NCBI GenBank assembly: GCA_022885665.1
Contig: JAGQDJ010000618.1
Span: forward strand, 310,001 to 374,000
Length of the DNA stretch: 64,000 bases
Origin: Triops longicaudatus
Lineage: Eukaryota; Arthropoda; Branchiopoda; Notostraca; Triopsidae
Direction of reading: 5' to 3'
Shown here one piece after another: positions 1-12,298 of the stretch. Each line of letters begins with the position of its first letter. Within the stretch, counting starts at the first letter, position 1. Under the pieces are notes generated by a model. That model saw nothing but the letters and a program-made list of their open reading frames with translations, made no database searches and was not told where the DNA came from. Made by a program: the position numbers and the translations under genes.

Positions 1-2934
1 CCGTCCGCTATATGCGTTTCCCTTCGTCTATGGTCAACAATGCGTCGGAAAGGGGATAACGTTTTTCGGTTACAAACCGCGGCTCCGTGACCTTCTAATT
101 ACTGTGAAGGTGGGCTGACAGGCACACAAAAAAGATAAAGCCGGACTAAAGAACAAGTCTGTTGCACTCCGGCCGAAAATACGGATCACATTGATCTCCT
201 AGCCATCCCAGTGCGACAATAATTAATATCCTTGTTTAGTTATTCCCTAAAGAATATCTATTTCTTACAAGGAGTCGGCTAAGCCCCGTGAGAAAGTGTG
301 TGCACCAAAAAGAAGTGAAATAGGAAACCATGTTCATCTCTTTGGTCTCTTGTCAGTTTAGTAAGGTATCAAAGGCCCCGTCCGGTGAAAACCTTCTGTT
401 GCTGCCTATCATCTTTCCTTTACTCGCACGGATGCTTCTCTACAAGGGAAAAAATCTTCAAGAATAAGATGAATTAGGCCCGTGAAAGTTTCCTATCCCA
501 CCCGCATACTTTTCAGTTGGTGAGAATGGGCCACTTTCGGGCCTAAAAACCCCCTCCACTTCCTTTTTGGGAATCTTGCATTTGCACTGTAGTTTTTGGG
601 AGTGCGGTACTCCAAGGCCAGTGTGTTGGTAAGTGAAAGGTTGGCTCAACTCACGCTGGTCTCGTGTGTTGTGCGTTTCCAGCACTGCTTTGCTCGTGGT
701 GATTCTTCTTCCTCATTCTTGGTTCCTTTTGGATTTGCATACGGTGCAGGGGTTCTGCACGGTCTTGGAGGTTTGGTCTCGGGCAGTACAAGTTTGGTGC
801 GCTGTGGGAGAAGGAGGGAAGAACGGGACGGAAACGTGAAAAGAACCCCCCGAAAGCTGAAGAGAAAGCCAGTTTCTGGTCACTGCCATTAATCCCAGTC
901 CTGCCGCCACCTTTTAAAGTGCCTTCCCCATGAAAATCGCTGAAAAGCTTTTAGTTGGTCTGCTGGCTTTAATGGTCAGAAGGTGGCGAGCGAGCAGAAA
1001 CAGCTGAGGATTATTTTACGAACCCCGCAAAAAAAGAACGTGCTGAACGTGTGGTCTTGTTTCCTTTCAAGTGTGATAGCGTAACACAACTGAGCAAACC
1101 AAGTGACACCGTGTTGTTGTCGGTTTCAATTTCAAGACGAGTTTTAATGAAACGAGAATCTGGCCCTTTTTCTGCCTCTACACACTTGGGAATACAGCCT
1201 TTTAAAGGCAACGGAAAGAAAACTCGTTTTGGTGAGAAAAAACGATAAAATTTTTTCGTCGTGAACAAACGTCCACTTTTAGAGTTTAATTATTAAAAAA
1301 AAAAAGAATAATTATAACTAAAATTTGTTTCCATGTTGGAGTAAACTGTTCTTAGGATTTAAAGAGAGAGATAGTAACTGCGTTTGGAAAATATCAATAT
1401 AGCTTTCTATCCCACTAACCCCCTCACCAACTTTCACCTGTTGTATTGGGGTAAACGAGTTCTCGATTGCCATGAGTAGGCCTAAGGTATTCCTGTGGTA
1501 CTAGTCCCCACAAGGTAATATACTGTTATTCGAAAGCGTCGTGTTCGAATTCTGGATAAGGGAAAACCGGGTTCGCAGATTCAGTAACCGAATTTGCGTC
1601 GTCGACGTGTGTCTACGGTGGAAATTAAAACTAAATGTTCTGACACTTAATAGACAGGTGTCTACTGGGCGTGTCTTCCCTGTTAACCAGGGTTTAGACG
1701 CAAGTGTGAAGACACTCCGTGTACTTGTGCCACATTAAACAGAGTTAACGCATGTCCGCTCTCTCATGGGAGTTTAAACTGAAAAAGTACGCAGAATTAC
1801 AGGCTTGTTCAACCCCCTCTTAACAGTAGAGAAATCGAGTTTTTCCCGCAAAATGCGTACAAGACACTTTTTTAATAAAACGTTACATTTTTGGCAAATA
1901 AAATGCTCAACAATGTTTAATGTAAGAATTCGTTTCTTTACAGTAGGAGTTAAGCGTTATGGAGATTTGTGTTGTGTCTGTAAGATAGATTGAAAAGAAG
2001 TGCTACAACAAAGGACTCTGGAATTCTATTACAGCGAACACGTTTGCTAGCGTGCCTTGTTCTGTTAAAAGTTGAAAATTTTCTCTAAAAAAATTTATTG
2101 CAAAATTTTTTAGACATATTTCGCACATGTGTTGCAGGCATTCACGCATATCTTTACTGACAAGGAACTTTTGCTAAATATTTTTCGGTTTTTAAGAAAA
2201 CCAGAACACTTCCCATGCAATTCGACCATTTGGATTTTTACCGTTTTATCAGAGTTTAAACGTTAGTATGAAAGCAATTCGTGTGAGCATGTGGCACACA
2301 TACCGTGGTTACGTTGTCAGGCGTCAGTCGTTCAGCCAAGCCAAAGGCCGAGTCCGAAAAAAGGGTAGCTTGCAGAAGTTGTAGAACAGTATGAAAAAGC
2401 CGGTTGAGCCAAATTTCTGCAGCTGCGGGTTTAACAAGTACAGACGAAATCATATTATAGTATGCGCATAGTGTTCAGCCACATTTGTCATGAATAATGC
2501 GTCGTAACTTATTCCACACTTGGAACAACTACAAATTACCTGATAATCCAACCTGGGAATAAATTACATGTTGTGTAGCCATAATGAGCAAGGCAAGGCT
2601 CTCTGTAGATCCCACATGCGCGAAAACATGAAGCACCTAACCATTAATTTTAGACAATATGCTATCATTTCTAAGGTAAACTCCTTGTGTAAATATCGTC
2701 CTTTTTGTTCCCTAGAGATTAAACAAGAAAGCAGAATGTCGTGGTTTTCATATATTTTGGGTATTAAAACTTGATATCTGATCAGCGAGCTCCCGACTTT
2801 TAATTATTTCTTCGTTTTTCTTTAACAATTCTCCCAAACACGAAACCCGGAGGAAATTGATCGTCTTGTTATTTCTTGCATTTCCAGGTATCGCTTTCGC
2901 ATCGCAGTTGTGACAAGTATAGAAAGAGAGTGCC
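1..2934. other. Upstream stretch without a recognised gene
   Basis: No reading frame here resembles a known protein and none joins convincingly to another through splice signals. The longest open frames are under 100 codons and overlap each other on both strands. A pyrimidine-rich AG at about 2886-2887 could be the acceptor of a 5' untranslated exon of the gene starting at 2935. I see no tRNA-like clover leaf or clear terminal inverted repeats. Confidence 0.5.
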
Positions 2935-5200
2935 ATGTGTTCCCAGGCTGTGAGTGAAGTTTGTGTCAGCGGTGGAGACGGTCGCCGCCACCGCAAACCC
3001 TCCTCGTTATCGGTAACGTCTTCAGTCTCATCCACCGAGGGTCTGAATGACACCGTCTCTCGGTTCCTCTCCGGCTGGTTACAGTTCCGTAGCCGACGCT
3101 TGAAGCAGCATGCCAACAAATCGCTCTCGAGTTCTGTGCGTCGAACCAGTCCCGTGGATTTGCCCTCAATTAGCTTGATTAGCCAGGCCGTGGCTATTGA
3201 AGCACCCGAGCGGTTGATGACTGACGAGCACTCGTACACGGCATTCTGTGGGGGTCTCGAACCCCATTTAGATAGTGCTGGAGAGCCCATTACTTGGCAT
3301 CACACCATGGATGAGCCTTCCCAGTTTACCACCGCGCCGCAAATACTCACAGACTCGCATTACGTGCACCCGGTGTTGGATAACATATCAGATGATCTGG
3401 AGGCCTTGATTTGCTCCTTAAAAGAAGAGCATCACCCGGAGGACATTACCGATACGACGTTAAGTTTGGCCACCGAAAGTGAAACGTGTTGTGTTTGCGG
3501 TCGTCGTGGTCCTACAAACCCTGCCCCGAGTTCTGTGACGGGTCACAAAAGTAAGAGAACACCTGAGACGCATCGGTCGTTGGAAGTACCCGAGTTGCAG
3601 TCCAAAGTGGAAACATTGTACCAAGAGATTCGCTTTCTGCGTCAAATGGTGGAGAACTTAAAAGTGACACTCCGGGAAGCGGAAACTGAGTCAGTCTGGG
3701 GCAGAACACGTCATATTCCTGTACTTTCCCTTTTTTTAAAGTTCGCTTTTCTTTTTTGAGTTTCTTTAACTATTGCGGTGCTCATGATTAGCGCTTCCTG
3801 CTCACGATGTTATGTTTTTACTTCTCATTTCCTGACGATGATGGGTTTTCGATGTGCGTAGCCAACGGGAATAAGGGACGAGAGCCAAACTTGCCAATTC
3901 CGCATGAATCAGCTAAGGACCACGCTGCAGGAAAATGTCGAGACGTCATTAGACGGAGTGGTCCATGAACTACGCGATATTAGCCGAAGGCCAGCGAGGT
4001 GTTCTGCGTATGCAGAAACGGGACCACCACCCGAAATTGAAGAAGAATTAGCGACGACCTCGTATGCACTCAAAACGGCCAAAAACGAGCTTCACAAAGT
4101 AATAAATCCATACAAAGTGTCTGATAAAACGAACTTCGGGATCTGCCGTTCATTTCGTTCCCATTCCCACTGGGTTCGTTACAACGAGGTTCTAGTGTAT
4201 TTAACTTTCTTAGCCAACAGCTTTCTGTTCGATAATTTAAAATTTTTACTTGTGTGAGTATGAATTAAGGTTGTTTATCACTTTATGGTTCCGGTATACA
4301 GCTTCGGTCAAGTCAAAATCTCACTGTAACGAACGTCACAAAAAAGCGAGTGATGCGGTATATCCGAAGTTTGCTATTTCGAAGGTTTTTTTGCATATAT
4401 TTTAGGCTGAGCCTTTCGATTCCTGCGTAACAACCGACGGTTTGTTACAGTTCAGTTCGTTATAGTAAAGTTTCACTCAGAAGACAAATAATACACATCC
4501 TGGTGTATTCTTTTAGGAAGTTTATCATACGTTTGTATTTTTTTCTAACGTCCGTGATTGCTGTTGTCTTTATGGTTATGGCTATTGAACACAACAGTGC
4601 TCAGAACAGGTTTTTCGCATATGACGTTCGCCTCAAGGAGTGCACTGAATTCTAAAATTTAAAAAGTTTCTCCATGTTAGGTGAAAGAGGAATTACACGC
4701 AGCTCGCGTCCGGTTAACAGTGGCTGAGCAAGAATGCTATTCTTCGAAGAAGACGCTGCACGAAGCCAGTGAAACGCTCCAAGCAGCCAATTTGCAAATC
4801 CACCGTCTCCAGGTGGAATTACAGGAGGCGCAGACGTGTTGGTTGTTTTCTCAAGTTGAACTGGAGGATTCGAAACGTTCTGCCCGCTTTCTGCGCCAAC
4901 AGCTGCGTGTTCAGGCCCACGATTTACAAGTTGCCCAGCGCAAATTGGGCGAGGCGAACGCGGGAAAGCACCAGTTGGTCCAAGAATTGCAAACGACACG
5001 CACATTGTTGGCTCAGTGCCTAGCCAGAGTTAGGGAACTTGAAGCCCCAGCTACGCCTCTTAAAAAGGAAAGCTCACGTTCGCGACATAAACATGTGAGG
5101 AATTACCCTTTTCGTATTTCTCTTTAATTAACATCGGGCCATACATTTTTCGCGCACTTCTTATCGCTTTTCTTTAAAACAGGGATGTCAAACTACGTAG
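2935..5200 (+). CDS. Unknown coiled-coil protein, four exons
   Basis: I do not recognise this protein. Reading frame and splice signals support exons 2935-3720, 3862-4098, 4681-5094 and 5183-5200, all in phase 0, giving about 484 residues. The first 200 residues are Ser/Thr-rich and probably disordered. A short CxxC pair (ETCCVCGRRG) lies near residue 185. From about residue 220 the protein is a long heptad-type coiled coil rich in Leu, Glu and Gln that runs almost to the end (for example VETLYQEIRFLRQMVENLK, and much of exon 3). It ends GCQTT. The first donor (GTACTT) is weak and is the least certain junction. Intron 2 (582 bp) is much longer than the others and carries a pogo-like repeat at about 4310-4485. 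The architecture suggests a cytoskeletal, centrosomal or Golgi scaffold, but that is only inference. Confidence 0.7.
4310..4485. mobile_element. Pogo/Tigger-like short element in an intron
   Basis: Imperfect terminal inverted repeats are visible. The left end reads AAAATCTCACTGTAACGAAC, and the right end, read on the minus strand, GAAACTTTACTATAACGAAC. The left end is nearly identical to the minus-strand reading of the right end of the copy at 36.2-36.6 kb. No coding capacity. The boundaries are approximate. Confidence 0.55.
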
Positions 5201-5787
5201 CACATCAAGCCTTTCATCGTGAGATGAAGATTTATGTACGGATCTCAAAAACGCGGCTCTTTTGTGGGAGTCGTGCAATTCTTGCGCACACATCACAAAC
5301 TGAGAGAATTCTTCGTCTGGTACGTTTTCTTGGTAAACCATAATATATTATTAAATGATCTATCATTCTATACAGGAACGAGGTATTCGAGGCCCATTCC
5401 TACTTTAGTAAACCAAAATATATTTTTACAACAGTGTCATTGCATGACTATTCGTGTTAACATAATTACATTCTTGTATGACCTACGGTCAACCAGATCG
5501 AAATCCCGTCCGTTGTGACATAATTTTTTTAACCGAACAAGTTCTTTAATGATTAATAAAGCGTAACAGAAAAAATAAAGCACTGAAAAATATAACGCGA
5601 AAAAAGCCCAAAAATGTTTAATTTTTTTGTCACCTGAGAATGGAAACATTCGTATCACCTAGACGCTGGTACTCAGTCTCGAGACTAGTTCTACACCCAC
5701 TTGCCGTTTGCGCAAATTTAGTTTCACTGAACAGGCTTAAAACAGAATTAGGAAAGTGCAAAACGTCAGATATATCATTCCGTCACG
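5201..5787. other. Intergenic spacer between convergent genes
   Basis: AT-rich sequence between the 3' end of the coiled-coil gene and the 3' end of TMEM243. It should hold both 3' untranslated regions. No supported gene. Confidence 0.5.
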
Positions 5788-6528
5788 TCAAACGCCGTGG
5801 AAGTAGCAGTTGGCACAAATGGAAAGCAGAACGATACTTAGTGCGTTATAGTAGATTAGGTAACGGCATTTTGGATCCATACCTCCTTGACGGTACCAAA
5901 AAATCTGAGAAGAAACACAGATTATTTCACTTACTGTAATTCTACGAATACCTAAATTACCTATAAAATAAATACTACAAATTCAATGTTAAACGTAAAA
6001 AAATATAAATTTATTAATATAAATACCGCCTCAAAACCAAAACAAACAATATATTTATATAAATAACATGGTAAAATTATGCTCCATAATAAAGTGTAAT
6101 TTATAAATTTACTTCATGTAGTAAACTCATAACTCTTAGACACAATAAAATATGAACAATTATTCTTTATTTTAACAAATAGTTTTACTATGAATGGCAA
6201 AAAGTTTCATACCATAACGAGATGTGAAACACACACCATCAATATGCAGATGCCAAAATAGATGTTCAGGCCTTTGCTTGAATTCCGTGCAAAAACAAAC
6301 GAACTAATCAACGTGATGACAACCATAAGGAAGGTTAAGAAGCCAACTGCCCAGTTTACTATACGTTCCTGTGTAAGAGGATTAAGCATCAATTTTTTAT
6401 CAGTGCAACGTTTTCGAAGTAAGTCTTACTCTTGGGCGTAGTCCTCCATCTCCGAATAAAGGTCGATCTGCCGCATTATCGTCGTAGGTGGGTATATAGC
6501 CAGCTTGATAACTTGTCGGTTCTGCCAT
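5788..6528 (-). CDS. TMEM243: Transmembrane protein 243 homologue
   Basis: Three minus-strand exons (6528-6526 onward to the donor near 6429, 6368-6213, 5904-5788) join in phase 0 to give about 123 residues; the human protein has 118. Motifs shared with the family are RPLFG near residue 24, then ERIVNWAVGFLTFLMVVITL (first membrane segment), KGLNIYFGICI (second), YRQGGMDPKCRYLIYY, and the end ICANCYFHGV. The human protein has the same order and ends ICANLYFHDVGR. It is a small multi-pass membrane protein of poorly known function, first noted as induced with multidrug resistance. The last exon lies opposite an unrelated open frame on the plus strand, so it is easily missed. Identification is firm; the cellular role is not established. 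Confidence 0.93.
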
Positions 6529-7316
6529 GTTTTTTCTTCAGTATTTACAAAAGAACATCCACAGGTATCAAATCTTTAGCATGTTTTCACTACAGTGACG
6601 TAGACGCAGGCGTATGAGGCTCAAACGAACCAAACAGCTTTCTGTCGCGCTCCTCAGATGACAGTACAGTCGCTGAGTGGGAAAAATTTCAATTCATGCT
6701 AAAGTGAATATTCACTCATGATTTTCTTACTAAACTTTCGTAATTTTGTAACGCCGAGAAAAGCTTCTCTAAATTTCAGTGCTGATTCGGTATGTTCATA
6801 ACTCACCGGATTTCATTTTTTCCATGTTTTAAGATGCATTCATGAAAAGTGGAGTATCCAAAAAATACATACTGGCTATGTACCAATATGCCTCGTGTTA
6901 TCTCTCGGAAATAAATGTTACGAACTAAGGAAGGTTTTGCTAATCCATTAAGGGTGTATTAAAGATTAAATTTACCCCAATATTTCGCAGACGGCGACAA
7001 TTAGGAGTTTGATTGGAACGCGGGAGTTTTAAAGCCAGCAAAAGCTTTTCATTGAAACGTTTATTTTACCCGAGAAGATCTTTAGTTAGAGAAAAGCAAA
7101 ATAACCGGGCACTGGTTCGCACAAGGAGAACGAAAAACTACTATCAAGGAAAACATTGGTCACAAACCAATTATATAATTAAGGAGATAGTTTGACACTG
7201 GCATAAAATTAAAGTACTATTTAACAATTTTGACACACTTTTTCTTCTGTAAATCTGATTTTTACACACAAGAAAACTTAACAGAGACTTTCCCCATCAC
7301 CCTTTATCCTACGAAT
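6529..7316. other. Spacer, TMEM243 promoter side
   Basis: Contains the upstream region of TMEM243 (minus strand) and the downstream region of the sorting nexin gene. Small open frames here (for example near 7013-7195) show no recognisable domain or splice partner. Confidence 0.5.
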
Positions 7317-9286
7317 CTAATCTTCCCTCAACGTTGTCACAGCCGTTTTCAGTAACTGAATGTATGCCTTGGAATGCTTCACTTCGAGCTCAGCCAGTTC
7401 CGTCAAATTCTTGCGGAAAAACGCTACCCTTCGAACCTTGAAATCTTGCAACTCTATATGTGAAGATAATAATAATTAACAACCCAGGATAAAACTGAAG
7501 TTTTTATTACCATCCTTAGCTTTGGCGGACATAGCTTCAAACTTTTCGCAGGCTTGATGCTGAGCAAATTCAGCCTACAATAAATAAATGCATTACACAC
7601 TACGGCAAAACAATGTACCAAGAAATCTTACGTCTGCTACTTCCAAAGCCTTAGCAGCAATAAAAAATTGAAAAGCAACTTTAAAAGGGAAAAAATCTAT
7701 CAGGACACTGTAAAGAAACTTACCGCATGAACATCTTTGTTCTTGTATCTGGCACGTTCCAAGCCACGGTTTGCAGCTTCATATTCAGCTAAGCAGCGCA
7801 GCCTTCGGTGTAGAAGCTGCAACGCAGCATTGGTATCACGCATAAAGTAACGGAGTGTGTCGGAAAGTTTCAAGTCTTCATCCGAAGCCACACGACTCTG
7901 AACCTTGCGAACTTTATCCATAAAATCAGCCGCATGGGTGCAAAAGCGCTCCAGGTCAGCCCGGTCCGCAGTTCCCATATCCAAAAGCGCTGTGCTCACT
8001 TGAATTAAGCGGTCGGACCATTCTAAAACAGACAAAACAAAATGCACAGATTTTTTTTTTAAAAAAAAGTCCATAGAATGAAAATAAATCAACAGAAATT
8101 AATTCTTTCAGGAATAATGTTCGTACCCTTATGCGCACGAGTCATTTTATCAGCTTTAGCAGTTGCTTCTTTTACATGGTTGCTGTAATCTAGTAAAAAG
8201 GCCTTTTCCTTTTCGAAGGTCTCGTCTACGTCTTTATGCGCTGACGACAGTAAGATCTCTTCAGTGCTTTTTGAGAAAGACTTCAACAAGCCTTCCAGCT
8301 TTTCTTTCCGGTTTTTGCCTCGTACGCACAACTAAAAACGAAACATTTTTTAAGCCATTTAATCGAAATTAAATACAAATTTAAGAAGCCCCAGACTTAC
8401 ATCTTCCTTGTATTCCAAAAAAACACGGAAATTATGGTCTTGTCTAAATGTGGGGTGAGTGGCTAATCTAGTGAGGAAAGCTTCGTGCATGGCCACCGTT
8501 TTCTTGAAAGTTGCTAAGTATTCAGCTTCCAATTCTTGCTTCATTTTCTTAAATTCTTCTGCTGTCATAGTACCTTCACCTTCTCCCAATTTCTGCAATT
8601 TCTCCCTAGAGCCGTCAAAATCTGGACGGGGAGGAGGTGGCGGGATCTATGCAAAGAACGTTTTTTCTAGAAAACTTCATACTCGTTAAGACAATAGGAA
8701 ATTGGCATACAATGTAACCAGCATAGAGTTCATTTTCTTCGAACTGATCGTGCAACCATATGAACTCTTCGTGCTGACGAACGACTGAAAATTCGGGTTG
8801 TTGAAACTCAGGTATTGTTGTCTAAATAAAATCCAACACATTTTAGTCTCAACCCTTTAAACGCACATTACCATAAACTTACTTTGGTATGGACGGTAAA
8901 TTTTACTTTATCACGCTCGCTGAGGGCATCGGATATGTCCACTTGTAGAGGGTTATCTGACAAGTCAACAGTGCTCGATCTGTTGCTTTTGCTCTCTAAA
9001 TTTACCGGCGACGTGTTCGCAACATTAAGTTCTGGAGCCGGCTCCTTGAAAATATAGTAAAAAAGCAAGCGTAATTTACTTGATTATCATAATTAAAGTA
9101 TGGATTACCATGAGAAAAACGAAGAGTAAACAACCAAAACACTAAATCCTAATCACTGAATGATTACCAGGGGGTGTTTTCGGGGGGTGGATCCGGAACT
9201 TCCCCATTTATCCAGACTTCTTTGCCATCTAGCGTTGCTGCAAAGATCACAGAACTGCACACAGTTTTACGCAGGTTCTTCGCCAT
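7317..9286 (-). CDS. SNX6: Sorting nexin, SNX5/SNX6/SNX32 type (PX-BAR)
   Basis: Multi-exon minus-strand gene. The family signature LQVDISDALSERDKVKFTVH starts the PX domain at about 8935-8880. It is followed by EFSVVRQHEEFIWLHD, YAGYIIPPPPPRPDFD and LQKLGEGEGTMTAEEF, all nearly identical to vertebrate SNX5/6. The BAR part follows with KNRKEKLEGLLKSFSK, DEDLKLSDTLRYFMRD and LTELAELEVKH, ending TTLRED at 7317. SNX5/6 proteins pair with SNX1/2 in the ESCPE-1 coat that tubulates endosomes and returns cargo such as CI-MPR to the Golgi. The 5' end is uncertain. An ATG at 9286 opens a 119-nt candidate first exon, but its phase does not fit the most natural acceptor before GAG-CCG near 9046, so coding is secure only from about 9046 downward. 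SNX5 and SNX6 cannot be told apart by eye. Confidence 0.93.
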
Positions 9287-9905
9287 ACTAGCCAATAGGA
9301 ATGCAGAAAATATTTTTTTTTTTGCTCGCTCAACCTTGAAAACACGGGCAGCCGGATGTTAGTAAACAAAGGTGATTGGTACATTTTCTGTCTGTCCTAG
9401 TTAATAGATTTTTTCAATTATTCAAGCTTAAGAGTATACATAATTAAATGTATTAATTTACGCTTGTCTTGCATTCGCATATAACCCACATTTCCCGAAT
9501 ATCGAAACTTGTTAACTGTTAATAAAAAACGGGTACGAATATTTTGGGTATTTATGTATCTATTGTGTGTGATTTATATGGATACTATTCTATTATACAC
9601 ACCCTGTTTCCTTTGTTCCGTACCAAGATTATTTTTAGTAAAATTTTCAATCTAGATAGCTTTAGGAAAAGTAGATAAATTATTATTTACAAGAATTTTG
9701 CAAAATTAGTTCTAGTTTTTTTTCTTAAAAAAAGGGATAAGTTGCATCACTTAATGGAAATCACTGTTTTAGTGTTCCGTTGTAGTAACGTGGGTTCGTA
9801 CTTGTTACTACTTTAAAATATGTAAGTTATATAATGATTTTAACATTAAAATATTATTGTTTTCCTCCAGCCTAGTGCATAATGCGCTTGGGAAGGTGAT
9901 TCATT
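9287..9905. other. Divergent spacer between SNX5/6 and MITD1
   Basis: AT-rich 0.6 kb spacer that must hold the promoters of both divergent genes. No gene and no clear TATA/initiator pair. Confidence 0.5.
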
Positions 9906-10851
9906 ATGGACAGCAAACTTAGATCCATTAGCGGCGAAGAGCATTGCAAAGCTGCGGGCACAGTACTAAGACGCGCAGTTGAATTGGACACGAAACGTCG
10001 ATTCACGGAAGCTTTGGTATGCTATCAAGAAGGCTTGCACATGCTCATGGAAGCGATTCGCTCAGCCGGTAAGTAAAACCCGCAAATTCAGATTAAGTGC
10101 ATTTTTAAGGATTTCTTGTAGGTCTTGAAGAGCGTGTACGGTCGCATATGCGCCAAAAAGCAGAAGAATACATGAACAGAGCGGAGCATATTCATAAGCA
10201 TGTCGAAGAAGAAAAGAAACTCGGTCGTTATCACGAGCAGTACAGCATTGACGAAAATTCCATGGGTCACAGCTACGACACGGTGATGGGCCGTTTTCTG
10301 GACGAAACGGTTACCGAAGCAGAAGTGCAAGATCCTTACATTAGGAGTACCCACCAGGTAAAAATGAAGTTTTTTAAAGCCTTCTAATTGTAAGTCTGTT
10401 GAAGAGCAGTTATACAACTTTCTCCGACTAAGCGAACTTCTAGTGAAGAAATGCCCACAACTACGAACTATTAAACTGCAGACCGGCGTTGATAAAGATC
10501 CGAGCTCCCAGGAGACTGGATTTAAAACGCTTCAAACGAGTTTGCAGAATCACGGAGTTCAATTCTCGTGGGAATACCCGGATGGTCTCCATGACCGCGA
10601 AATAAGGTTGATTTCTTTGAATTGTCTTTGGTGTAGTACACCATATACCGTCTTATATAGTTACATTTTGCCTTTAACAGAACTTTTGTAGGTTAAATAA
10701 CGGTTGGATAATCAAAATTGGACGAGGATTAGATTATTTTAAAGCCCCGGTTTCCAAATTTTCCCTCGGTTATTGCGACCTGGATCTACGACCCTGCTTG
10801 TCCACCACAGTTGACATATTTCACCGAAGTGGAATTACGAAGCGTGGTTAA
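9906..10851 (+). CDS. MITD1: MIT domain-containing protein 1
   Basis: Four exons (9906-10068, about 10122-10356, about 10406-10605, about 10692-10851). Residues 1-80 form a MIT three-helix domain: AGTVLRRAVELD, ALVCYQEGLHMLMEAIR, then a helix with YMNRAEHIHKHVEEEKK. The C-terminal part is the phospholipase-D-like MITD1 domain: DPYIRSTHQLYNFLR, DREIRLNNGWIIKIGRGLDYF, FSLGYCDLDLRPC, TTVDIFH. All match vertebrate MITD1 at the same places. MITD1 is recruited to the midbody by ESCRT-III through its MIT domain and stabilises late cytokinesis; the C-terminal domain binds membrane. Length (about 245 residues) is normal for the family. Its start is 620 bp from that of the sorting nexin on the other strand. 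Confidence 0.96.
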
Positions 10852-11242
10852 ATTATATCTATGGATACATAAAAATTATTACAACATCGAATACAATTCT
10901 TTAATATTCCATTTGTATTGAGATGCTTACGCGTACCAAAGTCATTGAGATTTTTCCTTTGTTACTTTCAAAGACGTGAACGAAAAGCTTTTGGTAGCAA
11001 ATTTAAGTTTCCGGCAAATGAGCATAAACTAGGGGAAATGAATTGGATAGAAACAAGGAAACTGTCACTTCGTCGCATTTATGACTTAATAGCGAGAACC
11101 GAGGATATTTACAAATCAACAAAATATACAAAAATTCCCCAACGGAGTATTTGGTCATAAGCAGTTCTTCTGGAGGGTCTGCTATTTTTAAATACTGGAA
11201 AGGAATACGTACAAATTCAGCACACTGTAAACGAAAAAATAG
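10852..11242. other. Spacer between convergent MITD1 and KXD1
   Basis: Holds the 3' untranslated regions of both genes. An 80-codon plus-strand frame at 10918-11160 has no recognised homologue and is probably fortuitous. Confidence 0.5.
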
Positions 11243-11813
11243 TTAATTTGACGGTGTTTCTTTATCCGTCGTTCCTGGTACAGAAGCTGAAGCTTGCTGA
11301 CTTGTTTCTTCGTCAACTTCCAAAACAGGGACTTGGGTAGCAGCAACTGCAGAAGTAAGAAGTTAACTAATATTTTATGGACAATAATCTGCATACTTGC
11401 AAAGGCTTGAGGATACTGCGTAGACAATTTACTTTTCAGAGTCCGAACTCGTCGGAAAATATTTTCAAGATCTTTCCTGGTATCACACAATAGTTGGGCA
11501 TGTTTTTTTAAATCTTGAGTTGCTTTCTGTAAGTGTCCTGCCGATAAGGCATTACAGTTTATAAGCATTTCGTTAGTCTTCTCAAATCTCTGTAGCCTAG
11601 AGATAATTTCGTTATAAACACTTTAGAGTTTCTAAAATATAAATATAATGGATATCCACGCACTTACATATGTTTCTGAGCTTTAATGATGGCTTCTACG
11701 TCTTCCTGATTGACAAGCCCTGCTAGGCCTTGAACAAACACCTCTGAGGCTGTGTAGTTATGAAAACATTCAAAACCAGCTTCACTTTCATGCATAGAAG
11801 GAAAATTTTCCAT
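11243..11813 (-). CDS. KXD1: KxDL motif-containing protein 1 (BORC subunit)
   Basis: Three minus-strand exons: 11813-11668, one running from the acceptor after CTCTAG to about 11400, and the last exon ending with a stop at 11243. The junctions keep frame (phase 2, then phase 1). The core LQRFEKTNEMLINCNALS followed by HLQKATQDLKKHAQLL and TRKDLENIFRRVRTLKSKL is the KxDL helical domain (KDLENIFRRVRTLK against KRDLDSIFRRIRTLK in human KXD1). The C-terminus is an acidic, Ser/Thr-rich tail ending ETPSN. KXD1 is a subunit of BORC, which recruits Arl8 to lysosomes and drives their kinesin transport to the cell periphery. The protein is about 145 residues, slightly short for the family. Confidence 0.93.
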
Positions 11814-12226
11814 TTCCGAATGTCAAGAGTTTTCTTTTTAAGGACAATATTTTGTACGAAAGGGCGGGTACACGTTGACTAGGCTTATAGTGTTTTTATT
11901 TTCTAACAATAGTTGTAACACAAACTCAAAAGATTTTGTTCCCAACCGGTCCGACTTTTGAACAACGAAGTGTCAGAGTTTGCTTACTTTAGTAGTTAGG
12001 ACAGAAAGCTCTTTGATTTGATTGGTTCACCGCTTGGCGGAGTGGCATGTGTCTTTGGAATAGCACGGATATGTAATGAAGGATATCTCCTAATACCACA
12101 CATTTTCTTAACAGACATGATGCACGAAAAAAAGCTTTCTATTTTTATTTCCACATGTGTCTAATTTTTAAAAAGTAAAACCTCAGTTCTCTGTTTAATT
12201 AGTTCTGAGTTTCATGTCTACTCATG
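11814..12226. other. Spacer between KXD1 and the tRNA gene
   Basis: Upstream region of KXD1 and 5' flank of the tRNA gene; no other feature recognised. Confidence 0.45.
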
Positions 12227-12298
12227 GCCTCTTTAGCTCAGTGGCAGAGCACTGGTCTTGTAAACCAGGGGTCGTGAGTTCAATCCTCACAGGAGGCA
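12227..12298 (+). tRNA. tRNA-Thr (anticodon TGT)
   Basis: Complete clover leaf without intron. The acceptor stem GCCTCTT pairs with AGGAGGC (one G-T pair) and is followed by discriminator A. The D arm carries the A box TAGCTCAGTGGCAGAGC. The anticodon stem CTGGT/ACCAG closes the loop CTTGTAA, so the anticodon is TGT, read as threonine. The T arm GTGAGTTCAATCCTCAC holds the B box. The 3' CCA is not encoded, as expected for a nuclear animal tRNA. Confidence 0.95.

Noticed and set aside
5640..5939. 99-codon plus-strand frame
   Set aside because: It is antisense to the last TMEM243 exon, which matches a known family.
10918..11160. 80-codon plus-strand frame between MITD1 and KXD1
   Set aside because: No homologue, no promoter or splice partner, and it lies in the shared 3' region of two convergent genes.
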